The notes under the pieces: model-generated
What the model saw: only the letters and a program-made list of their open reading frames with translations
Databases searched by the model: none
What the model was told of the DNA's origin: nothing
In this document: positions 11,117 through 22,999 of the stretch, in pieces
Numbering within the stretch: position 1 is the first letter of the stretch
How the letters are laid out: each line of letters begins with the position of its first letter
Origin: Azorinus chamasolen
Taxonomy: Eukaryota; Mollusca; Bivalvia; Cardiida; Solecurtidae
Length of the DNA stretch: 64,000 bases
Direction: 5' to 3'
NCBI GenBank assembly: GCA_963576725.1
Contig: OY755237.1
Coordinates: 64,891,423 to 64,955,422 of the forward strand
Translations under genes and position numbers: made by a program

Positions 11117-11577
11117 TTAACCCCTCTACCTTATTAAAGATGTTGTTACGCCTTTGCAAACAAAGTTGACGCAGATAAGATGGTTCCTGTAAGAGCCATC
11201 TAAACAGGAACTTCTCTTGTTTCTTTATTATGAAATAATATACAGTAAAACTTCGATTATTCGAACACTAAAATACGTATTATTATCGACCTTTAAGACA
11301 GGTGGCAGCTTAATGTATGGTAAACGTCATGCAGAAAGCTCCTCTAGGAGCTTTCTGCATGACTTTCACCATGCATTAAGCAGCCACCTGCCTAAAAGGG
11401 TCTAAATTCTTCTCTACCGAAAATTCGGATAATCGAGGTTTTACTGTATATCATTATTATACAGTTTCTGTAGTGACACCACACATTTCTGTGTTTATAT
11501 GTCATTATAAAGATCAGCTATTACATATTCATTGTGGCATTATTTCTTACATGAATATTCATGGAGTAAAGGGCTGT
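11117..11577 (+). mobile_element. Family A MITE split by a nested family B MITE
   Basis: The left part (11,117-11,240) begins TTAACCCCTCTACC and carries an A-type hairpin (AGATGGTTCCTGTAAGAGCC). The right part (11,449-11,577) carries the typical A tail with ATTTCTTACATGAATATTCA and ends in ATGGAGTAAAGGG, with the last TTAA decayed. A complete B element sits between them at a TA. Confidence 0.7.
11241..11448 (+). mobile_element. Family B MITE, complete, nested in family A
   Basis: TACAGTAAAACTTCGATTAT and its inverse ATAATCGAGGTTTTACTGTA flank an almost perfect palindrome centred on AAGCTCCTCTAGGAGCTT, with arms GGTGGCAGCTTAATG...CATTAAGCAGCCACC. The length is 208 bp including the TA dinucleotides. 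Confidence 0.9.
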
Positions 11578-12069
11578 TATCTATATTGTAAGTCTCTGTT
11601 GTATCAAATACATGTGACCGTTTGTTTTACAAAACAAACTACATATATTACAAATTCAGAATGTCCCAAATGAGCAGCGAAGTTTTCCAACCAGAATTTA
11701 ACTCCCGTGTCTTCTGTTCGTATCATGCTACTCAAAATCAAATATAAAACATTGTGCCCAATAACAAATAATTAGATGTCACACTGCAACGTGCGTTTGC
11801 ATATTTCATTTTTTAATTCACAAGCAAGATTATAACCAATACAGATGCATTCATATCTGCCTACAATGCGTGAAAATCGAAAGTCAACTCAAAATGAAAC
11901 AGTTGAGCACGAAAAACGTCGTGACAATTCGTTTTATACAACTAATTGGCAATTTCAAGATACGTAATAAGATATTAAGGGCATCTTATTGCACTACTTG
12001 TACATTAACATTTAAGTATTTCCCTCATAACTGTGCACGTAAGATATAATGACATCTTGCATATCTATT

Positions 12070-12253
12070 TCAGTAAAACCTCTCTATAACGGTCACTAAA
12101 TTATGTGAATTAATTGATAGTTGTTGTTTAGGGCAGGTGGTTGCTTAAAACATGGTGAAAGTAAAACAGAACGCTCCTTGTTTTAAGCAGCCACCTGCCT
12201 TTTACGCAAAATACTTGATGTATAGATTGATGTTATAGAGAGGTTTTACTGTA
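12070..12253 (+). mobile_element. Family B MITE
   Basis: CAGTAAAACCTCTCTATAAC at the left and the inverse of TTATAGAGAGGTTTTACTGTA at the right. The central arms are GGCAGGTGGTTGCTTAAAAC and TTTTAAGCAGCCACCTGCC. It has lost about 25 bp from one side of the central palindrome. Confidence 0.85.
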
Positions 12254-12328
12254 GCTATATTTTCAAAATGGTATATGAACACAGGTTAGGTTGTTTTCTG
12301 TAAAGTTAGATAGATCTGTATTTAATAA

Positions 12329-12368
12329 GGCAACAGAGCAGATCCTGATCAGACGGCTCCTGTATTGT
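12329..12368 (+). mobile_element. Family A fragment
   Basis: CAGAGCAGATCCTGATCAGA CGGCTCC is one arm of the family A palindrome; the other arm and the ends are absent. Confidence 0.45.
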
Positions 12369-12854
12369 AAAGTTGCCAAATGTCATCCATATGCGAGAAA
12401 GGCTTCTTAAGTGAAAGATTGTCAAGCTCCTAATCGGCACACTGTACTCGTACCTGTAAATGATGCATGACCAATACTCATCTTTGTTTGCGTTAGGCAG
12501 TATAATTGTGTAATACGAAATAGAATACCTCTTATACACGTTCCTTATTCGTCCATTCTATAGGGTTGAATGAGCATAACCATGGATTCTGGACCAGGAT
12601 TTGTTCATAGTTCTATTTCAATATATGATTAACCATGGAAATAAAACACATACACAATCCAATCGTTCTTCAATTATGCTAATCTACATTGAATTAAGGA
12701 ACATTTCGTTGATGAAGTTTACACCTATTTTCAACTACTGTCTAGACGGCACATGCCTTATTTCATTTACTTATTAATTACCTTACAGTTAAAGAAAATA
12801 CTATTGAATAACGTTTTAAATGAGAAATTGACATATGTCTGTAAATTATTGAGT

Positions 12855-12986
12855 TTAACCCTTTCATTGTTGAAAATTCATGCTAGAAATAATGACATCA
12901 TGAATATCTATTAGCTGAATTTTAAGTGCCATATAAAATCAGGAATTTTAGCTATAGAAAAGCGTAATTAGGAAGCAAAGGGTTAT
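12855..12986 (-). mobile_element. Family A derivative lacking the central hairpin
   Basis: TTAACCCTTTCATTG at the left and GGAAGCAAAGGGTTA at the right. The interior matches the long A arm in reverse (ATTTCTAGCATGAATTTTCA on the minus strand). At 132 bp it is an internally deleted form. Confidence 0.6.
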
Positions 12987-13269
12987 GTCAGCAAAGTGTG
13001 TGATTGATTTAACTTCAAGTCCAGTCTTACTTTATTCTGTTTGCAATAATATATTGTATGTGATGAATTTTTGTATTACTTCTGTATTTTCATTTGTGTC
13101 GGCGTCGACAGTATACGAGGGATGTTCGAAAAGTAATGTGTATTATGACCTGAAACCTAATAAACTTGTGGAAACGTGTATGTTTCCATTTCATACCCTA
13201 AAAACACTCCCCATGGTGAGAAATGCCAGTTGTAATATTGTGTCACCACAATACACACTACTTTTCGAA

Positions 13270-13494
13270 CATGTTACGGTTTCAAGCATTTGCAAACAGA
13301 GTAGACCCATATTAGACGGCTCCTATAGGAGTCTGATTAGGGTCTGCTCTGTTTGCCTTTGACCTGATATAGATCCGATTCTATAGTTTTAAAGCAAAAC
13401 AATGCCTTGAAAAAAATACATTATAAAAATTCAGCAAATAGATATGCATGATGCCATTATTCATGGCATGAATATTAAACACGGAAAGGGTTAA
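13270..13494 (+). mobile_element. Family A MITE, left end missing
   Basis: The A palindrome GCAAACAGAGTAGACCCATA with TAGACGGCTCCTATAGGAGT and GGTCTGCTCTGTTTGC is followed by the long arm and ACGGAAAGGGTTAA. The left TTAA end is not visible. Its translation gives the CKQSRPILDGS...VCSVCL peptide. Confidence 0.75.
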
Positions 13495-14074
13495 ATTATC
13501 TTATTTTGACTGTCTCTCATGTTTTTTCTTTGTAGAACGCCTTTATCACGTCTCTATAATTACACGTTTCATCTTCCCTACTTCAATTAATTTCCAAGAG
13601 ATTTCAATTATAGTGGAAGAAAACTTTAAATAATGCGAACTATTTGATGCAACTTGCTTCTGATAAAGTGGTCGGAATAAATAGATGCTCGTATGACATT
13701 TAAAGATGTGCAGATGGAAAATGCAAAAAAGTAAAAACGGATATTCCCTAAAACCTATGTTTAAAGTTTGTAAGTATCTGGTTTATACGTGTAAATGCAT
13801 CTTTATTTTTACCGCTGTATGAGCAGAATCTTATATTGTCATATCGCTATTGAAGATGTTTTACTTAGCCATAAACCTTTGAAAACTGAAGTTTCAAAGT
13901 GGAATGGTCTATCACTGTCTGACAATAATTCCATTAAATAATTGGTAAATGATTTTGAATGACGGTCAAACGGTCAAAACGGTCGAAACCCTGACCATAC
14001 GTCTTCTCCATGCAAATGACAATGCACTCTTTTCCAACATTCAAATGCTTAACACTTTCCTTCATTCAAACGCA

Positions 14075-14160
14075 TTTTCACGCATTTGCAAACAGAGTAG
14101 ACCCATATCAGATGGATCAAATATGATCCATCTGAACAGGGTCTGCTCTGTTTTCTTTTT
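14075..14160 (+). mobile_element. Family A hairpin fragment
   Basis: CGCATTTGCAAACAGAGTAG ACCC, then a GATGGATCAAATATGATCCA TC centre, then GGTCTGCTCTG. Only the hairpin part is kept. Confidence 0.65.
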
Positions 14161-15245
14161 CTCGAATTGTATCTGTTTCCAGATAGATGATATTAGAGTT
14201 TTGGAGAAAAAGAAATTTCACCGGGGTCAGGTCTGGCAACAATCGAGGATGTGGTTGAACGGTAACCTTCTCCGACTCCAACACCTGACAAGCCAAACTG
14301 TTATCCTTTCTTCAACCATTCTATAATGTCCATCAAACATCAAACACATGGCATGGCAAATGGTACATGGAATAACATCCGAGTATTACTGTGTAACAAT
14401 GTAACCAGTCTGACGAGCATAACAACCTGAAAATACAGTTATTAAAATGCACTAAATACATGTCCTACTAAAAGATAATTCAATGCTGAAAAGAAGATTA
14501 TCAAATGTCCCTTTCAGTAGTTCCACAATTGTCATTACAGACAGACGTTAAATACCCCATACTTATAGTGGCCTACAGCCTACAGTTTACAGTGGCCTAC
14601 AGCCTCCGGTCTGCACAGTAAACTCTATCAATATATCTCCTAGAAAATATACATTATACATACAATAAAAGTTACAGTACAAATACAAAACGCACAACAA
14701 CAATGACGCTTACCAGATTGTGGAACTAAAAGTTCCCTCTCTCCTCCAAAAATCCTCACAAGTATAACAAGGTGCAAGTTATATCTGCTGTAATTAAAAA
14801 GGTGAACATTCAGAGTATTTGTAACGTGAATATGTTACACTTGAAGGTTAAAATTAGAGTCAGAAAACCACCATTCCTGATTTCGCGACAGCCGCGAAAA
14901 CACAATACATAAACCCGAGTCGCGTACAAACTATCGTAATAAAACAATAGTTGAATGAAGCAAGACATGTCATGTTTACTAAACATAATTTCTATGATCT
15001 CAACTTACTTCAAGAATTAACAAAACCTCCGACTCGTTCAAATTCTAACCAAATAATGAATATAACCAATATCAAATTTGCCGGTTTTAAATCACGTGAC
15101 AAAGCATAAGAGGAAAACAAGGGAAGTAATCCTGTAATAACCAGAACGGGCAATTAAAAACAGAAATGAGTCACAAGTACAGAATTGCAACTTTGTTACA
15201 ACAAGGTGTGCCTTGTGACCAAGTGCATTATCATGCAAGACTCTG
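14161..15245. other. Intergenic, no gene recognised
   Basis: AT-rich, with a short direct repeat of GTGGCCTACAGCCT near 14,569-14,602. I see no other element or supportable frame. Confidence 0.5.
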
Positions 15246-15251
15246 AGATGA

Positions 15252-15477
15252 ATAACCCTTTCACCGCCGCAGTCGCATAAATGCACCACGACAAATAGTG
15301 CAGTCCCAGATCAGACGCCGCCTTTTGAAGGCGGCATCTGATCAGGGACTTCACTATCTGTTTCAATCTCTATTTCTATAAATGTGCTTTATTCCTTTGA
15401 AATGTGCATTTATTTATCTCATTTCCTTATTTTACTGAATGATTTAACAATTAAAAATTTGGCGCCGAGAGGGTTAA
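15252..15477 (+). mobile_element. Family J palindromic MITE, copy 1
   Basis: TAACCCTTTCACCGCCGCAG at the left and ATTTGGCGCCGAGAGGGTTAA at the right give imperfect TTAACCCTYTC-type inverted ends. The hairpin ATAGTGCAGTCCCAGATCAG pairs with CTGATCAGGGACTTCACTAT around GCCGCCTTTTGAAGGCGGC. It is in opposite orientation to the copy at 2.55-2.79 kb and again suggests piggyBac-like TTAA targeting. Confidence 0.75.
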
Positions 15478-15534
15478 GTCCTGTTTTGGGGAGGCGGGTT
15501 TTGTAGTACGTCTTCAGTTCACTTATTACAACCT

Positions 15535-16180
15535 TTTTTATAGACATTTTCTGTGACACATGTTCTGCTGTTTGTCATCGGAGTTTGCATGACTGGGCCG
15601 TTATTATCGAAGAAAATTACATACAAAGCCTTCTTTACCGTTCTTGTTCGTTTGACAATACTGTAAAGTTTCGCATGTTTGGAAGCCCAAATTCGGTTGG
15701 AACACTTCCGCTATGGTTCAAAATAGTAAACACAGGCCTCTTCACCAGTGACTAAATTGTCGAAAGCCTTTTTTGCTACATTTTGGGTAAGTTTCAGATA
15801 TCTTTTTGCATTTGCTACACGGCTCCTCTTCTGTCCATCTGTCAACAAATGGGGGTAACTTGTAAATGCTTTTTAAAATAAAATGAACTCGTGCTAACAA
15901 GTTTGTCAACCGGGCTAACTGCCTGACTGAATTGGGCATCTGTGTTTAGGATAGTGTGGATTTTTTCCGTGTTACTATTAGTTGTTGTTGCAGGGAGACC
16001 TGTGTGAGCAGCATATTTCAGTTGCTGCTGTCCGCTCTTAAAGTTAGCTACCCACCTGCAAATCGTCCTGTGAGACATTTGGTCCTCGTCATAGATAGTG
16101 CATACATCACGGTGAATTTCTACAGGTTTTATACCGAGTTGCGACCGACCTTTTATATTGGTTCTAATTTCAAGCATGTG
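15535..16180 (-). pseudogene. Mariner-type transposase, dead
   Basis: Reads from 16,177 downward. The N-terminal DNA-binding part has GIKPVEIHRDVCTIY and MSHRTICRWVANFKSG, the paired helix-turn-helix of mariner transposases. After a frameshift near 15,930 it continues with RQLARLTNLLARVHFILK, and after further breaks with AFDNLVTGEEACVYYFEP. A stop and then YVIFFDNNGPVMQ follow. Mariner enzymes have an aspartate in the TGDE box; here GGT-GAA-GAG gives GEE, so the first catalytic Asp is Glu. The second half with the other catalytic residues is missing. No host role is implied. Confidence 0.85.
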
Positions 16181-16224
16181 TTAGATCTTAAAGTTTGTTT
16201 CACTGAAATATATTTTCGTTTTAC

Positions 16225-16565
16225 GTGCAATTTACAACTGTATTTGCCATCGCGGTTGTTGTAGATTAGTCACAGATGGGATACGTTTATTTACATTGTC
16301 TTTTAAGGGTTTGGGATGGGATAAGTGTGACGTTGGGCGCTCTTAAGCCGGTTTAAATCCCTAGTGACTATCGTCACTGACTGTTCCAAGGCGGTACTTT
16401 CCATTTTCCCTCTATTGATTGTTTGTTACGTATTTGTGCGCCTCTGTCTTTTGATATGCATGTACATTTACTGTTTTTGTCGTGGTGCTGTTTGGGCGAC
16501 TGTGTGTTTTGTATGTGGTGTTTCCTGTATGACTCATACATGCACTTTTAAGAACTTCAATCATG
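16225..16565 (+). mobile_element. Penelope-like element, solo 3' region
   Basis: Collinear with the 3' tail of the element at 3.3-6.4 kb. Shared blocks include TATTTGCCATCGCGGTTGTT, GTCACTGACTGTTCCAAGGC, and GGTGTTTCCTGTATGACTCA. No reverse-transcriptase sequence is attached. It abuts the dead mariner gene in opposite orientation. Confidence 0.75.
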
Positions 16566-16658
16566 TGTAGAACATTGATACACCCCACAGTGTTTTACCA
16601 CATATTTTAGGAAATGCCAAATGTACAATCGACCATTGATTAATGACATGACCGAGAA

Positions 16659-16730
16659 AGAGTATCTGTAAATGTGTATGCCTACGTTGCTTCTGAGATG
16701 GAGACACTGAACAAATACACTACCCACATA
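16659..16730 (+). repeat. Left arm of a 72-bp inverted repeat
   Basis: AGAGTATCTGTAAATGTGTA... to ...AATACACTACCCACATA. The inverse lies at 17,166-17,237 with about one mismatch (GCCTACG here, TCCTACG there). The spacer of 435 bp holds no recognised frame. Confidence 0.85.
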
Positions 16731-17147
16731 GCTTGTGATTGATAGTCAGACACAGTCCTATAACTTGTCTGTCTGGTAAAAGGAATATATCTTATTTAGT
16801 GTAAGATGATGTTAATTCGTAGAGATGTCCAAGCATTCGTCTAACCCCCGGACTGTTTGCCGGTGAACTTATCTAGTGTTTAAGGTTCATCCAAATTGTT
16901 TGAAAGGCAGTCCTTTTGCGATTTTTAATGATAGATATTGCAGCAGCAATTACTTCCGTAAACATTATCAGTGCAGGGGAGCCTTTATTTGTGCACCAGC
17001 TATCGTGTGACGGTTGTATAAAGACAGTTCAGTTCACGTGTGTCCTTTAAATTGATTTAAATTCCTGAAAATTGAACACAAGATAAGTGTTGTCGGTAAA
17101 TTCGCCGGCAAAGGTTCCGACGGTTAAACAATTATATATAGTTATAA

Positions 17148-17250
17148 TTTGGTATTCGTAATTCTTATGTGGGTAGTGTATTTGTTCAGTGTCTCCATCT
17201 CAGAAGCAACGTAGGAATACACATTTACAGATACTCTTACGAATACCAAA
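17148..17250. mobile_element. 103-bp unit with 13-bp inverted ends carrying the right arm
   Basis: TTTGGTATTCGTA at 17,148-17,160 is the exact inverse of TACGAATACCAAA at 17,238-17,250. Between them lies the inverted copy of 16,659-16,730. This small MITE-like unit therefore consists almost wholly of a copy of nearby DNA. It could instead be a fold-back repair product. Confidence 0.7.
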
Positions 17251-18310
17251 TTCTTACTCTCTGTAATTAAATTTTGGATATACCCTATTACAACTCCGTT
17301 AAAATACGGAATGGATTATCCCTTGTGTGCTCCCTCATTGCCATGGCAGGTCGAATAGTGTTTGACTGGGGGTGCATATTGCGCGTGTATTACAGTTGTT
17401 TATTTGTATTACTTAGTTTATATGCATAAACTTCAAATTGATCTGTTCTGTTACCCAATTTTCCGGCAATATTTTATGTGTAGTGTTGTATGCAAAAATC
17501 TGTACCCAATTCTGTTGGGTCTGGGTCAAAAGTGTGTGACGTACTGGCACTGTGCATAGAATGTTACATTCAAATTTTGTTTTTTATGATGTGAGTGCGC
17601 TGACACAATATAATAGAGCATAATATGACACACAGATAAACTTACGGAAGGGATGAAATTGTTTTACCTATATTCTAAATAAATTCTTTTTATTATTATT
17701 ATTATTATTATTATCTATATATAAGTATTAAATATATTTTATTTTAAATGTTCTATAATTACACATTGAATATACCCTGTTTTGTATATAAAATGTATCT
17801 ATGTGAAGCGCTTTTGAACGCACATATCCTGTGTGAAAAGAGCGCTACAACCAATACAAACTAGTTAAAATTTAATATCTCTCAATGGGCACAGAACACA
17901 TCACTGACAGATGCTAAATGGGCAGTATATTTGCTAAATATTGGCAAAATGAAACAATAGGTCGGTGTTCTTTTTACATTCAGGTATTACTGATAGTTGA
18001 AATGTGGAAGAAATTTCAAGAAGCAAATCCATTTAATTTTTAGAGTATATTTGGGATCAGATGTGTGGGCCTACAGGACCTGTGCAGCTCACGAGCGGCA
18101 CTCATGTTTGAAATAAAGAACTTTGAGATGCCTATCGTGCGTATCATTTAAGCAACGACGAATATACATAAACACGGAATATCCTGTGTAGTAGTTGCTA
18201 CAGGCGGACATGTTTTCGACTTTCTAAGTGCATTGGGCATTTGGTTAGGAATGCAAATACGATTCCGGACTGTCTAGTTGCTTTTTCAGAATAGATCTAG
18301 CTTCCTCTAG
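17251..18310. other. Intergenic with (ATT)n microsatellite
   Basis: No gene recognised. A short (TTA)n/(ATT)n run lies near 17,689-17,714. The frame 17,362-17,559 has no recognisable motif. Confidence 0.5.
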
Positions 18311-18313
18311 TAA

Positions 18314-18598
18314 TGTTTTTGTTTGTTTGTGCTGATTAACGTCCGTTTCTGCTCACTATGGGCTAATTGGACGCCCCAGAGAGAGAGGGGAGAGGATACA
18401 GAGAAAGCCGGGCGCGATGCCCTACTCTTATTATCGACTGAGTTTCTCTGGTTGTTTTAGATGTCCAGTGTAAAGCACTGATACATCGGACCTCGGTTTA
18501 TAGTCTCGTCCGAAGGACTTGGTCCGGCGGGGGATCGAACCCGTAACCCCTGGTATTGCAGTCGAGCGCGTTAGCCACACGACCACGCCCGCCGAATG
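18314..18598 (-). mobile_element. tRNA-derived SINE
   Basis: On the minus strand the head (18,598-18,516) has box A GTGGTCGTGTGGCTAACGCG and box B GGGTTCGATCCCC with GGCGGGC/CCCGCC acceptor-like ends. A central block follows (CTTCGGACGAGACTATAAAC CGAGGTCC), then a 3' tail ending TTAATCAGCACAAACAAACA AA, typical of SINEs mobilised by a LINE partner. SINEs are transcribed by RNA polymerase III from the internal boxes. Length about 285 bp, apparently complete. Confidence 0.85.
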
Positions 18599-18774
18599 TA
18601 TCGTTTCCAATTGAATTGAGAACCTTATGTTATATGTTTTTTCTGTCTGGATATGTGTGCGGGGGTGGGGGTGTCAAACGTTTTTGTTGAATTCTAATAT
18701 AAGTTATTGTATGAGTTCTCAATTAATTTATTGTCATGTGTTATGTTTTTATAACCTCAAGCTTTAGTCGACAT

Positions 18775-18925
18775 CTGCTCGTCAATGTGTCCCCATTGTT
18801 TGTTATGTCTTTGTGCGTCGATTGGTGTCTTTTGAGATGCATGTACATTTACTGTGTTTTGTCGTGGTGCTATTCGGGCGGCTGTGTCTTTTTGTATGTG
18901 GCGTTTCCTGCATGCCTTGTACATT
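18775..18925 (+). mobile_element. Penelope-like 3' fragment, short
   Basis: TGTTTGTTATGTCTTTGTGC, then GCATGTACATTTACTGTG and GGTGCTATTCGGGCGGCTGT, match the outer 3' tail of the family. An inverted trace (ATGAGTTATGCAGGAAACAT) appears at 19,107-19,140. Confidence 0.6.
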
Positions 18926-19229
18926 TGGTACTACATTTAAATATTCGGATCTAACCTTGAATCTATTATTGCTGTTCCTACACGTTCGTCCTGGTTTCGG
19001 CTCGTTATGACCATACCTCAATTGCGCAAATATAATTCTGAGCGTTTGTGTTTGATACCACACTGTGCACTGCCCGCTCGCTTCTTCTGATACTTAAAAG
19101 TATATGCATGAGTTATGCAGGAAACATAACATACAAAACATGCATTCGCTTAAAGTGCTTTCGTCTTTTCAGACTAGTGGTGGTGTGTGTCACCGATGCC
19201 CCCGACTCCTTTCATACAGAAGAATGATT

Positions 19230-22200
19230 GAGAAACTTTCATAATACCCATATATCATAGAAATCGTTTGTTGTTTTATACCCCAAAAAGTGGGGCATAA
19301 AAGATCTGCGTTTGTTGTCCGTAAGTCCAACACCTTATACACCAACTTTCACAGATGGGCACGCCGATGCAAAGATGCTTATAAAGAAGGATATAATGAT
19401 GTGACCAGTTATTGAACTTTGACTTTTACTTCATGTTATAACATATAATGAAATGTGTTTGATATTGAGACTACATCACCAGAATGCACCCGTGTGCTAT
19501 AGACAACAGCGCAGCAGCGAACTTGGTGTCATTTGCGATTGTCGCTATGGCTCTGTCGTGCCTCGTCGTGCCAGCTTTAGGGGGAATATCTCTCGATTCG
19601 AATTTGTTTTCCGTGCGTTCCTGATCTGCAAATTGTCAAGGTGGTTTGGGTCCGCTTGTCTGTAACACATCATGCTGCTCCTGTTTTGTCGTATGCCCAA
19701 TCGTACAAACCCTTAGAAATATTCTCCATAGGTCGTTAAGGTGCGTACCAATATGTTGTCATACCGCTGTACGCTTTGAATGACTTCCCACTGGTATATA
19801 TAATTGAATATAAAGCTGATGCCTGCCATATAGTCAACGTTCAGCACGTTCAAGGCTCCAGTTGACACAACCAACAGTCAAGCCAAATTGCCATTGATTA
19901 TTTCGCAGTGCACGGGAAACCTCTGATGCTCCAAGATATAATGTGCAGCAGTAGGTTAAGAAAGATGATTCTGTTTCCTAGTCGGTAATGACATTCGTCC
20001 TTTTTCAGACTCACCAGGGACCCGTTTTTTATAAAAGACAATACAACCGTCGTAACTTCCAGATCGTATGATAGTCTTTGTGATAAGTTCAGCTATTTGA
20101 ATAGTGATGAAATACGACAAGTTTGTTATTAGGATCATTCATGAAACGATACTCTTAGGAACCGTACTTATGTCGTTTGGCTAAACACCTTGTAGCGAGC
20201 AGATTCCTGGTTAAAGGTAATCAGCAACATACATCATGACCGAAGGTGACATTTGGTTCTGCTTGACGGCTGAATGGAACGTCTCTTGTACTTTCTCATT
20301 GTCACGTTGATTTTCCAAGTATAATAACATGTTGACTGGACCAAGATCTGGCATATTATGCCAATTACCATTCACCCACAAACATATTCCTTAGATGTAA
20401 AAGTCAGCAGATTAACTAGACACTGTGCATCCCTGCCCTTTTGTATCTAAATTGTTTCTTCGTCTGCAGTTTCACGGTATTGCCAACGTGTGCGCTCGAT
20501 CTAGCCTATGATATCCCGAACGCCAAATACACAATAAGGCTAGCAGACATAGTACGTCTTCATCAGCAAACGTTGCCTTAACAATCTTATATTACAGGCC
20601 ACATAGCTTTCACCACTGGTATTACTCATTTGTCATAATTACTTGTGTTTCTGCTTATTAAGAACTTAATTTCGGCTCCATGATATTTGAACTGACATCT
20701 AGGTACAGGTTAATGTACTTTTACTGTAACATTTAAAATGTCTTCAAAGCGATTCTCGTTGAAATGATACAGCAGGTCTGCAAAATGACATTATAGAAGA
20801 TCCAAGGGACAGGTCCTTGAACTTTCTGGCTGATATATAGGTTGTAATTATCAACCGTAAATGATGTTTTGTGTTTCTTTAGTTTGAACCAATCCCCCAG
20901 GAAAGGGGAAGAAGTTTGGTGGTGATGAGCAAATCACCAAACAATTATTATGATTTTGCATTTTACTGATTGCGTACTGGAATAACGGCAACAAATTATA
21001 TCTAACACATTGTAAACTAGGTCTAACTGTTTTTGGAGAACATAAAATGTAATGTTATCATTTTCTGAACATGCCATTGTTCTGTATCACATTAATAATA
21101 TATATGGACAAATGCAATTAAAACGATTGTGTTAGTTTCCCTTATTGGAATCTACTACTGAGCGAATGTAACATTACTATTTGTATAAAATGGAAACCTT
21201 TAATGTTAAATGCGTTCACTGCGCCATTAGTTCGGAACAAACCCAAGCTTTAATATAAATATGTAAACAATTGGCAAAGTATCGTTAAATTCGAAACGAG
21301 CGTAACGGGAAGTCAAATCGTACGAATGGATTGCCGAAACCATGATTCTGCCAGGTACTTCAAGTGGTATACGCCGTAGTGTGTCGTTCTGTATTACATA
21401 TATAATGTTACATGTTTCAGAATAGAAGTTCCTTTAAGATAATTATCATGAAATAGTTTCATTCAATGTTTTTTTTCCATTTTGATCTTTGAATTCAACG
21501 AACATGAGTAGCTATCATTCACTGACACAATAATGGTTTAAAACCTATTTCTGCAATAATCACGCTTTAGGTAATCGTTTCTCCCTTTGAACCATAGTTC
21601 ACTCTCGCTGGGAACGTGGGGGAAATGTTCTCGTGTTGCTAATGAATCATGTCATCCGTTAATGCTATTTAATTGAAATGTCCATTTTTATCTAGGCTGT
21701 CAACATTGTTACTGTCGTATTATATCTGCTGCAGGATAAACACATAGCTTGGTCAATGTGCTGTATCAAAATGTGATTGCATTAGTAGAACTCGAATAAA
21801 CAAAAGGGAATTCTTTCAAATTATGGCTTAATTAAATGTTAAACTATCAAATATGTATTTCAAGAATGTGCTAAACAATACATGTATGAATGTATTTGCT
21901 AACACCTACTACAGTATATAAGTTTAAAGTAATTACTAAGTTAAACACTTTACGTCTTTTAAATCAGATGAATGTGGGAATAATGTTAATGCCAATAACT
22001 GTTATATAGACGTACTGCATTAATGTTTTCCTCCTTTAAACGCCCACCTTTCGTAATGACAGGATATGATATTTTGAATTGTATTTAAAATATGAAATAA
22101 AAGACCAGGGCAAACATTTCTTTGGATAGTTTCTCTGTTTAGAGCAATATATAATAGTACATATTCCAAACTGACAATGTTGCAAACTCCGATTTATCCG

Positions 22201-22415
22201 GCGACCGTTTACCTTTTAATGTGCCTTGTACTGATTAATACATTTATCAAATCTCTTGCAAAACATGTGAAAATAAAATTTATTTAATAAACGTCAATCT
22301 GTCAAACCATCCTGAATACCCCGATTTCACTTGATCCCGGTCAATTCCCGTCTGCAAAATATTGGTAAATCGATCTTAAACGGGAATTGGACGAGAATTA
22401 AACAGCAAAGATTGT
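19230..22415. other. Intergenic, no gene recognised
   Basis: A 3.2-kb AT-rich stretch. A TACCCCAAAAAGTGGGGCAT hairpin at 19,279-19,300 begins a decayed dispersed repeat of a kind also seen at 42.0 and 28.2 kb. The frame 19,956-20,138 and surrounding minus-strand fragments are unrecognised and broken by stops. Confidence 0.5.
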
Positions 22416-22419
22416 AAAT

Positions 22420-22630
22420 AAATTCTGAAAGTAGGAGATCCTTAGACAGCAAACGTAGCAATGCGAAAAGAGAAAAATTGCAGACTCGTTTCTAATTCTA
22501 ATTTGCAATTACAAATGAAACACTACTCGTGCGCCCAGGCATTGGCTTAAGCCGTACTCAGTTTTCATATTAGAAACACTGAAACTGCTCATCCCGGAGG
22601 ACCAAAAACTAGCTTCTATACCAACAATGA
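22420..22630 (+). repeat. Dispersed repeat family K, copy 2
   Basis: Shares AGAGAAAAATTGCAGACTCG, ACACTACTCGTGCGCCC and TCATCCCGGAGGACCAAAA with the copies at 0.96 and 25.2-25.6 kb. Class unknown. Confidence 0.5.
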
Positions 22631-22999
22631 GATGAGAATTGTGTACAGCCGCCACAGAAGCACTGAATACCTGCGGCATTGTCGGAAAATTGCGGATGGG
22701 GTATCTTTGGACATGTTCAGATCGCCTCCGACATGAAAATATTAGGTGCGATGAACGGGAAAAGCGGGACCCTATCGTATTCTAAACGTACTTCATCGGT
22801 ACTCTCTTTGCCACCCTTTTATGTTTGTTTTATGCCTTTATGTCGATGTACTTGTACGTTTGTTGGTGTTTTATATGTTCATCTCGTGTGTGGGTATGTG
22901 TTTATCTGTGTGCGTGCTGTTGTGTGTATGTTTCACTTATTTTCTATGGATGTTTTTGGAATAGTTGTGTCTTATGTGTGGCTTTCATTCTTTTGCAGG

